Shown here: positions 42,488-50,798 of the stretch, one piece after another | How positions within the stretch are numbered: the first letter of the stretch is position 1 | Layout: every line of letters begins with the position of its first letter | Assembly: GCA_030583925.1 (NCBI GenBank) | Contig: CP129482.1 | Coordinates: 1,798,001-1,862,000, forward strand | DNA from: Anaerolineales bacterium | Lineage (GTDB): Bacteria > Chloroflexota > Anaerolineae > Anaerolineales > Villigracilaceae | Length of the DNA stretch: 64,000 nt | Direction: 5' to 3' | Translations under genes and position numbers: made by a program | Notes under the pieces: model-generated | What the model was told of the DNA's origin: nothing | The model's input: the letters and a program-made list of their open reading frames with translations, nothing else | Databases searched by the model: none

Positions 42488-42895
42488 ATGACCACACTCT
42501 TTCAAGAAACCATTGAACATCTGTTGAAGTCCCGCCATCTGCTCGACGCCTTTCAGACCCGGGATGATTTTCACGTCCGCTTCGACATGCCCCCATACCA
42601 ACCCCTCGTGATCGAGCGGCACGGCGAACTGATCAGCGTCGCGCACTACTTCGAGCAGAACGGCGACTTGATCGCTGACCCGGATGTGGAATTGCATTAT
42701 CCATCCTGGACGCCGACCGCCATCACGCAGGCATATTTTGGGTATCGTTCGAAGTTCATCGAACGCGATGGCAAGATCCTTGTGGACACACGCTTCCACA
42801 GGGAAGTTTCAGCCTTCCTGGCGCTGTGGGCGCGGAACATCAAAGCGCAGGGCTGGGCGGAGAAAGGACAGGTGCGCGATGACGGACGCGGCTGA
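42488..42895 (+). CDS. DUF6908-like mobile-element protein
   Basis: The ATG at 42488 has GGAG nine bases upstream and gives 135 residues. The core PLVIERHGELISVAHYFEQN followed by GDLIADPDVELHY, and the C-terminal FLALWARNIKAQGW, match my memory of the DUF6908 family of plasmid and ICE proteins. No catalytic residues are known. The next gene overlaps its end by 17 bases. Confidence 0.65.
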   Translation: MTTLFQETIEHLLKSRHLLDAFQTRDDFHVRFDMPPYQPLVIERHGELISVAHYFEQNGDLIADPDVELHYPSWTPTAITQAYFGYRSKFIERDGKILVDTRFHREVSAFLALWARNIKAQGWAEKGQVRDDGRG

Positions 42896-43334
42896 ACCCA
42901 ACATACGCTTTTGCTACCTGTACCGCGATGCCAGCAACTACAAGCAGCACGGTGAAGCGGTTTTCACCAATCACACCCGCATGTCCCTCGATGAAGTCGA
43001 GAGACAAATCCGCGCCTTTCTGAAGGACGGCGAATATTTCATAGCCCGGCAGGTGAACATCGAGGAACGATTCTTCGATGCCCTGTATGAAGATGACCAT
43101 CCCTGGCACGAGCTCAGCCGGGTGGAAGCAACAACCGTGCCTGCCTCCGATCCCGAGAACTGGAGCGAACACCAACACAAGAGAGACATCCGGGAATTCA
43201 TTGCGGAATTGGAAACGGCGCAACGCGCGGGCTGGGACGAAACGAAGGTGCGCCCGGATGTTGCCCGGCTGCTGGCGTGGCAAATGGATGAGTTGAAGCG
43301 GAGGTTCGAGGCGGGGGAGGATGTTCTGAAATGA
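42879..43334 (+). CDS. Mobile-element protein of unknown function
   Basis: The start ATG at 42879 overlaps the preceding gene; a longer frame to 42684 is only its shadow. The 151-residue protein begins with IRFCYLYRDASNYKQHGEAV, a segment I associate with small conjugative-element proteins, and ends with a helical, acidic part (LLAWQMDELKRRFEAGEDVL). Overlaps the next start by four bases (ATGA). Confidence 0.65.
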   Translation: MTDAAEPNIRFCYLYRDASNYKQHGEAVFTNHTRMSLDEVERQIRAFLKDGEYFIARQVNIEERFFDALYEDDHPWHELSRVEATTVPASDPENWSEHQHKRDIREFIAELETAQRAGWDETKVRPDVARLLAWQMDELKRRFEAGEDVLK

Positions 43335-43654
43335 AGGCCTCCAAACCCGATCTGGTCATCCTGCCGTTCATGGCTGTACTCCGGGGAACATCCATCCATC
43401 TCACGTTCGAGCAAGCCATCGAGATGTTGAGAAAGGGAAATGGAACGCAGGTGCAAATCGAGCGTAGTCACCCCGGCGCGCCGCACGCTATCGGCTGGAC
43501 GATCTTCCGCCGCACTGCCGTGCAATACATGTACGAAAACGAACCGCTCTTTCGCTTCGAGCGCGGCGCTAGGGCGTACATCCGCAAGGCGTATGCCATC
43601 CGCTATTCGCTCAACGGCGACGATTGTCTCACCCATTCCCATTTACACCTCTAA
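43331..43654 (+). CDS. Mobile-element protein of unknown function
   Basis: A 107-residue frame coupled by an ATGA overlap to the previous gene. Basic and soluble (HLTFEQAIEMLRKGNGTQVQ, PHAIGWTIFRRTAVQYMYEN). No family recognised. The next ribosome binding site begins right after its stop. Confidence 0.55.
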   Translation: MKASKPDLVILPFMAVLRGTSIHLTFEQAIEMLRKGNGTQVQIERSHPGAPHAIGWTIFRRTAVQYMYENEPLFRFERGARAYIRKAYAIRYSLNGDDCLTHSHLHL

Positions 43655-43665
43655 AGGAGAAAACC

Positions 43666-44259
43666 ATGTATGACTACATGATCGAGGAAATGGCTGACGC
43701 CATCGCAAGGGAACTCCGCGTGGATAACCACAACACGCTGCGCGTCCTCCATCAATACTGGGAGGACAAGATCGCTCACGTCTGGCAGGTGGACGACGTG
43801 CTGGAATGCGCCATGAATGCCGGTAAACCGATCACCAGGGCGGACGCCCTGGAACTGTTGCAAAACATTTTCGAGGATCTCGACTCCGAACTGGGCATCA
43901 CCTGGGGAACGCTGGAGATCGAACTGCAGGAATACCACCTTGACCTGAAACGCCTGCCGGAGGATCAATACAACGAAGTGACCGGCGTCTTCAAAGTCTG
44001 GCGGCAGGGGAATTCAGTTGCCCGCCAGGTCGGACTCTTTCCAGATCGTATCCAGGGCAACCTGCCGAAAGCCATCGCGCTTGCCAAATCTTTGGCGGAT
44101 GAAAAACCCGATACACCAATCCTGATCGGCTGTGAGCCGAGACATTCTGATAGGGTCAAGCCGTGGCTGGAAGTGATTCGGGTGGAGGAGGGCACGCAGA
44201 TCGAGGAAAAGGAGAAGCCATGCACGCGGTACAGCCAAAGCAACGCGTCCGCATCCTGA
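43666..44259 (+). CDS. Mobile-element protein of unknown function
   Basis: The ATG at 43666 is preferred over 43624 because AAAGGAG lies seven bases upstream. The 197-residue protein has an acidic helical N-terminal half (YDYMIEEMADAIARELRVDN, ITRADALELLQNIFEDLDSE) and a C-terminal part with an alternating beta-helix pattern (ALAKSLADEKPDTPILIGCE). It overlaps the next gene by 40 bases. Unknown role. Confidence 0.6.
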   Translation: MYDYMIEEMADAIARELRVDNHNTLRVLHQYWEDKIAHVWQVDDVLECAMNAGKPITRADALELLQNIFEDLDSELGITWGTLEIELQEYHLDLKRLPEDQYNEVTGVFKVWRQGNSVARQVGLFPDRIQGNLPKAIALAKSLADEKPDTPILIGCEPRHSDRVKPWLEVIRVEEGTQIEEKEKPCTRYSQSNASAS

Positions 44260-44480
44260 CCCTCCAGATTGCGGTCGCGGATGACGCCGATCCCGACTCT
44301 GTCGCAGACGAAATCTCCGAACTGTTGTCCGAAAACGGCATCTGTTCGGATGCCAGCCATATCCTGGACTGGCGCTATCTCACGGAATACCAGCCGGTCG
44401 TCACCGCAGGCGACGATCCCGATGAAGGCGAGGTCTTCGATCTGCTGGACTTTAAGTTGACCATAAACGCAAAGGAGTGA
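44220..44480 (+). CDS. Small mobile-element protein
   Basis: The ATG at 44220 has AAGGAG six bases upstream, giving 86 residues. The peptide is acidic with a ferredoxin-like pattern (RILTLQIAVADDADPDSVAD, DEISELLSENGICSDASHIL). It overlaps the preceding gene by 40 bases and is three bases from the next. Unknown role. Confidence 0.6.
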   Translation: MHAVQPKQRVRILTLQIAVADDADPDSVADEISELLSENGICSDASHILDWRYLTEYQPVVTAGDDPDEGEVFDLLDFKLTINAKE

Positions 44481-44483
44481 ACG

Positions 44484-45563
44484 ATGTACGAATGGACCGA
44501 ACCGTATGAAGACGACTACATCAAGGAACGGATCGAGGAGTTGAGACAGGCGCAGAAAAACGCCGCGCGAAACGGCAAAATCCTTGTCGCCCCCTACGAG
44601 CAATCCTGGCTCCCGGTCCTGAACGACCTGCCGGACGTTGAATACCTCGGCAGGCAAACGCACCGCGCGCCGTATGGGACGTTCGAGCTCGCAGCCGATA
44701 TGCCTTTTCACGGCGCGTTGTGGTTTACACCCGAGCCAGGCACTGAACTGCCTCCGGCGTTGAAAAATATCAAGGAATGGACGCCCGCGGGCGCTGTGGT
44801 GGATATGAACGCCCGCGCGGTGAAGATCCGGGTGGAGGAGATCGAGGTCACCTTCACCGGCATTGACGTCAGCCTGAACGCGCACGAACTGCTGAGGGAG
44901 ATCAACCGCGAACTGGTGCGCGTGAACGCAGGAGTTTACGTGTGGAGGATCGAGCCGGTGGATGAGCCGTCTCCCGTGCGCCATCTGTATCCCGATGGGC
45001 GCATCCCTGCCCTCAGCAACGCACACACGCGCGCCGACGTAACTGGTTACGCCCTCCTGGCGGATCGTCCCTACCAGCGCACGCTCGTTTACGTTGGGTT
45101 CGCCGCGCACAAGACCAGCGTGGAGAGTCTGTGGGCATCGTTGATCCGTGGGCGCGGCGGGTGTTCCCTGCGAGGCGCGTCTGTTCTGGCGGATGGCGAA
45201 GTGAAGATGGTGACCCAGCCGTTGGCGGAGTTCAACTTCCTGCACGCGGGCATCATTTGCCGCAAGGCTCTGCCTGGAAAGTGGGAGGCAAAAGACGACG
45301 CGGTCTATGCCCTGGTCTTTGAGCAAGGCAACGAGGTTGAGTCAGAATTGCAGTCGCTGGCGTTGAAACGATTGCAGGAAGCGCTGGCGTTTCCCATCCC
45401 GGACACGTGGTCGAAGACTCTTTGGGAATACGCGCTGGAGGCGGAGTACATCCAGCGGCTGGAAACCGGCGGAGACTGCCGCGGCGGGGTACGGATTGAT
45501 CTGACCAAGCCCTGGCAGGAGCTGGTGCAGAACCTGCTCGAGCGGGAAGTCCTGAAAGTGTAG
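44484..45563 (+). CDS. Mobile-element protein of unknown function
   Basis: A 359-residue soluble protein with AAGGAG seven bases upstream. A central beta-rich region (VKIRVEEIEVTFTGIDVSLN) precedes a segment that looks like an alpha-beta domain (GYALLADRPYQRTLVYVGFA). The C-terminal part is helical. No family recognised; the context is the maintenance module of the element. Confidence 0.6.
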   Translation: MYEWTEPYEDDYIKERIEELRQAQKNAARNGKILVAPYEQSWLPVLNDLPDVEYLGRQTHRAPYGTFELAADMPFHGALWFTPEPGTELPPALKNIKEWTPAGAVVDMNARAVKIRVEEIEVTFTGIDVSLNAHELLREINRELVRVNAGVYVWRIEPVDEPSPVRHLYPDGRIPALSNAHTRADVTGYALLADRPYQRTLVYVGFAAHKTSVESLWASLIRGRGGCSLRGASVLADGEVKMVTQPLAEFNFLHAGIICRKALPGKWEAKDDAVYALVFEQGNEVESELQSLALKRLQEALAFPIPDTWSKTLWEYALEAEYIQRLETGGDCRGGVRIDLTKPWQELVQNLLEREVLKV

Positions 45564-45572
45564 GGGGATGTC

Positions 45573-45962
45573 ATGTTCCAGACCGTTTCACCTCAACAAA
45601 TCTTCGACCCGCGTTTTTGGCAAGTCTCGGAGGACAACCCCGCCTACTGGCTGGCGCAGTTGCGTAAACCCGACTGGCAATACCTGCTGAAGTTAATTGA
45701 TGTGAAGTTGCCGGTGAAAACAAAGAAGCAGGCGATAGCGGAGGTTGCCTTCCAGCATTACGAGTTCGCCGCCTGTGGGGGACGAGCCGAGGTCTGGCAG
45801 TTGTGGAACGAGGTGCGTAACACCCATCGCTTCGTGGTCATCCAGTTCCGTCATTCGGAGACGGGCTGGTCCTGTGGAATCCCGGAGTTCGTCCATCTCG
45901 AAAGAGGCGATCCGCTCGGCGTGGTGAACATCGCCGGGTGGTTGTTCTGCCGTGTGAAGTAA
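45573..45962 (+). CDS. Mobile-element protein of unknown function
   Basis: A 129-residue protein with GGGGG upstream, nine bases after the previous stop. Sequence such as YWLAQLRKPDWQYLLKLIDV and HRFVVIQFRHSETGWSCGIP suggests a compact alpha-beta protein. No family recognised. A strong hairpin lies after the stop. Confidence 0.58.
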   Translation: MFQTVSPQQIFDPRFWQVSEDNPAYWLAQLRKPDWQYLLKLIDVKLPVKTKKQAIAEVAFQHYEFAACGGRAEVWQLWNEVRNTHRFVVIQFRHSETGWSCGIPEFVHLERGDPLGVVNIAGWLFCRVK

Positions 45963-45979
45963 GGAAACAAATTCGACTC

Positions 45980-46012
45980 AATCCCCCATGCCATTGGCGT
46001 GGGGGATTTTCA
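45980..46012 (+). terminator. Hairpin before methyltransferase-helicase gene
   Basis: ATCCCCCATGCC pairs with GGCGTGGGGGAT (one G-T pair) around a three-base loop and is followed by TTTCATTTC. The next AAGGAG starts about 12 bases later. Confidence 0.75.
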
Positions 46013-46031
46013 TTTCAAGAAGGAGATTGAT

Positions 46032-49000
46032 ATGCGTCCTCCCGCAATAGAGAAAATGGGTTTCTATGAAACATCAGTCCACGTTGCCGAATTGCTCACA
46101 ACGTTCTTTAAATCCGCCGAAAGTGGTCGTTTGCTCGATCCATGCGCAGGCGAGGGCACGGCGGCATCTATCCTGGCGAAAGCCTTGAACTGTCAGAGTT
46201 GGGGCGCAGAGTTATCGCCCTCCCGCGCCGCGCTCGCCTCGGAGAAGATGGACCGCCTGTTCAACGCCCCCTGGCAGTCCTGCCATCTGACCAACGAATC
46301 CATCACCCTGCTGTTTCTCAACCCTCCGTACAGCCATGACCGCCTGGGCGATCAAAAGCGTTTGGAACTGGAGTTCCTGAAATCCACCACACCGAAACTG
46401 ATGCGCGGCGGCGCGTTGATCTACATAGTGCCGCACTCGCTCCTGCGCGATCTGGATGTGGCTTCGCATCTGGCTGGTTACTACGAGAATATCACTGTCC
46501 ATCGCTATCCCGAAACCGAATTCAATCAGGTCATCGTGCTGGCGGTGAAGCGGTTGAAATTCAAGATGCCGTCCAATGAGGAGGTTCAACAGGTACAGGC
46601 GTGGGCGGAGGTCGAACCGCCGATGTTGGTGGAAGTGGACGAGCCGATGTACACGCTCCTGCCTTCTTCTGACAAAAGTGCGGGCGGTCAGCCGATCCGC
46701 TTCTCCCGTCTGGACTGGCAGCCGGAGGAGATCGTGGACGCCACGCAAAAACGCGGCGTTCATTCCTCCAAAGAATGGCTCGATCTGCTCAACCCCGCGC
46801 GCGGGTTGGGCGAGTTCAAACAGCCGGTCATGCCGCTGAAGAAGGGACACATCGCTATGCTCATGGCATCGGGAATGATGGGAACTCTGCGATTGAATGA
46901 CGGTGACGGCAAGCCCATGCTGGTCAAGGGCCGCGTGGTGAAGATCACAGAGAAGATTGAAGAGACTACGGATAAGAAGGGCAACACAACCTCGGAGGTC
47001 TTTCGAGATCGCTTTGTCTCGACCGTAGCCATCCTGCGCCAGAGCGGGATCGAGATTATAGACAAGGTGGAGCCGCTCTCCAAGTTCATGCACAAGTACG
47101 GCGACCAGATCGGCGCGCACATCCTGTCCACATATCGCCCCCTGTACAATTTCGATCCCACGCCGGAAGAGACTACCATACTGGACACGTTGGGTACAAA
47201 GCGCAAGCCGTTGCCGGGACAGGAAAGATCAGGATTGCTTCCGACACAACGTCACATCGCCGCGGGAGTTGCGAGGGCGATCAAGAAACATGGTGTAGGA
47301 AGTGTGCAAGGCGAGATGGGCGTAGGAAAAACCGTTGTGGGCGCGGCGGTTCTGGAACTGTTGAATGCCTATCCCGCCATCATCCTATGCCCGCCGCATC
47401 TCGTCCCCAAATGGATTCGCGAGATCGAGGAGACCATCCCCGGCGCAAGAGCAATGGAACTCACGCGCATCGGACGTAATGCCAATGACCCCGGCGACGT
47501 GAATGATGTGCGCAGATTCCTGCAACGATGCGAGGAAGGAAAGTTGGGGCAAAAGCCTGTGGCGGTCATCGCCCATACGTCCGCGAAATACGGCGCTGGT
47601 TGGGAACATGCCGTTGTGCGAAAGAAGTTCGTTGACGAGGAGGATGGTCGCGTGTTTGAGGCCCTGACCTGCCCTGCATGCGGCTCTCCGATCCAGATTG
47701 ATATACCCGGCGGGTTTGTGACGACCGCAACCACCATAGAAGAACTTGGAGATAAACGCCGCTTCTGCCAGGCCGAAATCACCGGCTATGAACTGGATGA
47801 ACACCGGCAACTGACGCGCGATGAGCATGGCAACCCGGTTTGGGGAAAGCGAATTTGCGGCGCGCCATTCTTCCAGTTCAGCGGGAGGCGTTGGGCGCTG
47901 GCGGATTACATCGCCAGGCAAGCGCGCGGCAGGTTCAAGTTGTTGATTGCGGACGAGTGTCACCAGTTCCAGGCGAAAGCCAGCGATCGCGGCATTGCCT
48001 TTCACCAGCTTGTCGGCGCGACCAAATACACACTGACGCTGACCGGCACATTCTTCGGCGGGCGCTCGACTTCCATTTTCTGGCTGTTGCATCGCCTCAA
48101 TGCCGGCGTGCGGAGAGACTTTGCCTTCAACGACGAGAAACGCTGGGCGCGCTTGTATGGCGTGCTGGAGACAACTCGCAAAAGCAAACGCACTGAAGAA
48201 GATGGCGACGAGGATGGTTTTACCGGTAATCGCCGCTATCAAAACCAGGCGAAGGAGCAGCCGGGCATCTCGCCCGCCATCGTGAACCGTCTGCTCGATA
48301 CGACGGTCTTCCTGTCGCTGAAGGATTTGGGACTGGCTCTGCCTCACTACGCGGAGGAGGTCGTCACTCTGAATATGATGGACGAGCAGGGCAGACAGTA
48401 TCGTTCGATGGAGAAGAAACTGCGCGACCTGGCGCTCAATAACCGCCGCTATCTCTCGACCTGGCTGCAATGGACTCTCGCTCGTCCGAATTCTGCCTTC
48501 CGTGATGAAGTGGTGGAGATTGACGAGTTGGATCGTAAGGGCGAGTTCGTCCGCAAGCGGCAACTGATGGCGCTTCCTGCCGTCGTTGATGGCGCGACCA
48601 TGCCAAAGGAAGAATGGCTCGTGGATTTCTGCCGCTCCGAACGCAAGCAGGGACGCAAGGTGCTGATCTATCTCCGCCAGACCGGAACGCGCGACATTCA
48701 GGACCGCATCTTGAAAATCTTGCGGGATGGAGGCGTGCGCGCCGAGGTGTTGCACAGCGGCGTAAACCCCCGCAAGCGTGAAGAATGGATCGCCAAGCGG
48801 GTCGTTGGGCTGGATGCGCTGGTGGTCAACCCGCGCCTGGTCGAGACAGGGCTTGATCTGATCGCCTTCTCTTCTGTAGTATTCGGTGAGATCGAATACT
48901 CGTTGTATACCCTGTGGCAAGCCGTGCGCAGGGTATGGAGATTGGGTCAGACCAAACCCGTCAAGGCAATCTTCTCGGTCTACAATGACGCGATGGAGGC

Positions 49001-49352
49001 GCGTGCCCTGGCGTTGATGGGACAGAAGATGAAAGCCGCACAGCTGTTGTACGGGGATGAGGTTGGCGGCGCAATAGTACCCGAAGAAGACGGCGACATC
49101 CTGATGAAACTGGCGCGCGAAGCGCTGGAGTCGGCAGATTTGCCCGACCTGCAATCCCTATTTGCCGATGAGGTGGTTGTCTCCAATTCACCGATGGGAT
49201 GCCCGACAGCCCCGAGCGCGCCGTTGCCGGTGCCAGAAGCGCCCAAAGTCGTATCTTGGGCAGATTGGATGTCGCAACGAAGTGTTGCAGTACAGTCTAC
49301 CAGCCGCGGACGATCCAGGCAGGCGGCGCAAAATCAAATCTCGCTGTTCTAA
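46032..49352 (+). CDS. DUF6094 methyltransferase fused to SNF2-like helicase
   Basis: The ATG at 46032 has AAGGAG six bases upstream. The 1,106-residue protein starts with a DUF6094-like class I methyltransferase (MRPPAIEKMGFYETS, SAM motif LLDPCAGEGTAA near 35, catalytic FLNPPYSHD near 96), a linker with a nucleic-acid-binding look, then a superfamily 2 helicase: Walker A GEMGVGKT near 428, zinc cysteines (TCPACGSPI), Walker B IADECHQF near 640 and motif VI QAVRRVWRLGQ near 965. NPPY points to amino-methylation of adenine or cytosine. On conjugative elements such proteins may modify or protect incoming DNA. The role is inferred. Confidence 0.85.
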   Translation: MRPPAIEKMGFYETSVHVAELLTTFFKSAESGRLLDPCAGEGTAASILAKALNCQSWGAELSPSRAALASEKMDRLFNAPWQSCHLTNESITLLFLNPPYSHDRLGDQKRLELEFLKSTTPKLMRGGALIYIVPHSLLRDLDVASHLAGYYENITVHRYPETEFNQVIVLAVKRLKFKMPSNEEVQQVQAWAEVEPPMLVEVDEPMYTLLPSSDKSAGGQPIRFSRLDWQPEEIVDATQKRGVHSSKEWLDLLNPARGLGEFKQPVMPLKKGHIAMLMASGMMGTLRLNDGDGKPMLVKGRVVKITEKIEETTDKKGNTTSEVFRDRFVSTVAILRQSGIEIIDKVEPLSKFMHKYGDQIGAHILSTYRPLYNFDPTPEETTILDTLGTKRKPLPGQERSGLLPTQRHIAAGVARAIKKHGVGSVQGEMGVGKTVVGAAVLELLNAYPAIILCPPHLVPKWIREIEETIPGARAMELTRIGRNANDPGDVNDVRRFLQRCEEGKLGQKPVAVIAHTSAKYGAGWEHAVVRKKFVDEEDGRVFEALTCPACGSPIQIDIPGGFVTTATTIEELGDKRRFCQAEITGYELDEHRQLTRDEHGNPVWGKRICGAPFFQFSGRRWALADYIARQARGRFKLLIADECHQFQAKASDRGIAFHQLVGATKYTLTLTGTFFGGRSTSIFWLLHRLNAGVRRDFAFNDEKRWARLYGVLETTRKSKRTEEDGDEDGFTGNRRYQNQAKEQPGISPAIVNRLLDTTVFLSLKDLGLALPHYAEEVVTLNMMDEQGRQYRSMEKKLRDLALNNRRYLSTWLQWTLARPNSAFRDEVVEIDELDRKGEFVRKRQLMALPAVVDGATMPKEEWLVDFCRSERKQGRKVLIYLRQTGTRDIQDRILKILRDGGVRAEVLHSGVNPRKREEWIAKRVVGLDALVVNPRLVETGLDLIAFSSVVFGEIEYSLYTLWQAVRRVWRLGQTKPVKAIFSVYNDAMEARALALMGQKMKAAQLLYGDEVGGAIVPEEDGDILMKLAREALESADLPDLQSLFADEVVVSNSPMGCPTAPSAPLPVPEAPKVVSWADWMSQRSVAVQSTSRGRSRQAAQNQISLF

Positions 49353-49455
49353 AGTCCCGCATTCTACAGCCGAAATTGGTTATGAAGAATGCGGGGAAAC
49401 GACACCAGCCCCGGTTGGATGCCTGGGCTGGTATATTCTGTTCAGGAGGATCGCG

Positions 49456-49884
49456 ATGGAAGGAAAACCAAGATGTAAAAAGTGTGGTCGGGTCTTGAAG
49501 TCTCCTGCCAGCATCGCCAGGGGAATGGGACCCAAATGCGCGGGAGTTGCCACAGCGCGCGGAAAGAGTTTTCGTGTCAGAATGAAACGGAGTTCTGGAA
49601 CGGCATACCAAAGCGTCGGCACAGGTGGACGGCAAGTGCCGCTCTTCTCTGGTGAAATCCCTGCCAAGCCATTGAGCAAGCGAGAGCAATATCGCCGTCG
49701 GCAGGAGGAACGCAGGCGCATGTTCGAAATGCGCGAGGCGTTCCAATGCGGCTTGCTGTTGCCGCAGCGCAAGCCGCTGGTGTACGTTCCGCTGAAGGAT
49801 GGTAACTGGATGGAAAATCCAAGCGGCAGGATAATTTCGCACGAGAGATTACAAGAGTATTTGAGGCGATACCGGTTCATCTAA
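49456..49884 (+). CDS. DUF6011-like zinc-finger protein
   Basis: The ATG at 49456 has AGGAGG six bases upstream. The N-terminal KCKKCGRVLKS-like segment (read CKKCGRVLKSPASIARGMGP then KCAG) is a single zinc finger of the DUF6011 type found on mobile elements. The rest is basic (KREQYRRRQEERRRMFEMRE). The product has 142 residues. It may bind nucleic acid. It closes the plus-strand module; a strong terminator follows. Confidence 0.7.
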   Translation: MEGKPRCKKCGRVLKSPASIARGMGPKCAGVATARGKSFRVRMKRSSGTAYQSVGTGGRQVPLFSGEIPAKPLSKREQYRRRQEERRRMFEMREAFQCGLLLPQRKPLVYVPLKDGNWMENPSGRIISHERLQEYLRRYRFI

Positions 49885-49889
49885 ATAGC

Positions 49890-49927
49890 AAGCCCCTGAT
49901 AGTGTGAAAATCAGGGGCTTTTTTGTT
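49890..49927 (+). terminator. Intrinsic terminator of the maintenance module
   Basis: A perfect 11-base-pair stem AAGCCCCTGAT/ATCAGGGGCTT with a nine-base loop, followed by TTTTTTGTTT. It ends the plus-strand module and, being near-symmetric, may also stop the converging minus-strand defence operon. Confidence 0.9.
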
Positions 49928-50095
49928 TAAAACTTAGTTGGGCCGCTCTAGTAAATCGCGATTTGCATTTCTCATTTTCCCATTATTAGATTTGGATCAT
50001 GTGCAAGAATACCAAACACCTTCATTAAGTCTCACTCTTATCTTATTCGTCTTCGATCTAAAACTGCTTTTTCTGTAACGTGTGAAAATGATCTT

Positions 50096-50794
50096 TTAAT
50101 TAACCTGCACTCCAACAATTTCTGCTCCTGCGGAATCTCGCACAATATGCATATGTGAACTACGATATAGCAAAATTCCGTGTCCTGCTAGATCAAAAGG
50201 AAATATCTCAGATGCCCCTAAAAGATCGGAGACAAGCCAATATTTCTCCGGTTCGCCTATCATGATCGCCCGAAATAGCCATTCAGCTAGTGCAGGAGAT
50301 ATGATTGAATGACTTTTATGGATACAATACCTTGATTTCGATCGGAACTTGATCACAGACCAATCAGTCAATGTTTGTACAACACGTTCGACAGCGCGGC
50401 GCACGGTTGTTTGATTGCTGTGTTTTTCCAAAACTCGGCTAATAACCTCTGTTTTATTGAATTCCTCTTGCAAGTGCCCTAACCGTCCGATCACTTGGGC
50501 CGTCTCACGAAAAACCGGAAATTGTGCAATTGCCATACCCCAATGCAACGCTAATTGCTCAGTAGGTTCAATTATCGGGAATATCTCAAGGGCATCGGTT
50601 CGGATTGAGCTCTTGGATGAACCTATATCGAACCAGAGATGGGTGAGTAGATTACTAGTCCGTCTGGCGGATTCTTTGCCCAATCCCTGTCCAACGAGCC
50701 ATCCTTGTAGAGTTCGAGGCTCCTCCTTTTTTATCGCCAACTCCAGTGCGTGCTCAGCCCATTGGTATCGAACAAAACGATCGAATATCGCCAT
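50096..50794 (-). CDS. Winged-helix-like protein at end of defence operon
   Basis: The 232-residue protein starts with AAGGA seven bases upstream, four bases after the helicase stop. Residues 95-160 look like a winged helix (FNKTEVISRVLEKHSNQTTV, RRAVERVVQTLTDWSVIKFR). The rest is mixed alpha-beta. By size and position it recalls BrxA of type I/III BREX loci, but I cannot show sequence similarity. It is likely a DNA-binding accessory factor of the operon. Confidence 0.6.
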   Translation of the reverse strand: MAIFDRFVRYQWAEHALELAIKKEEPRTLQGWLVGQGLGKESARRTSNLLTHLWFDIGSSKSSIRTDALEIFPIIEPTEQLALHWGMAIAQFPVFRETAQVIGRLGHLQEEFNKTEVISRVLEKHSNQTTVRRAVERVVQTLTDWSVIKFRSKSRYCIHKSHSIISPALAEWLFRAIMIGEPEKYWLVSDLLGASEIFPFDLAGHGILLYRSSHMHIVRDSAGAEIVGVQVN

Positions 50795-50798
50795 GCAA

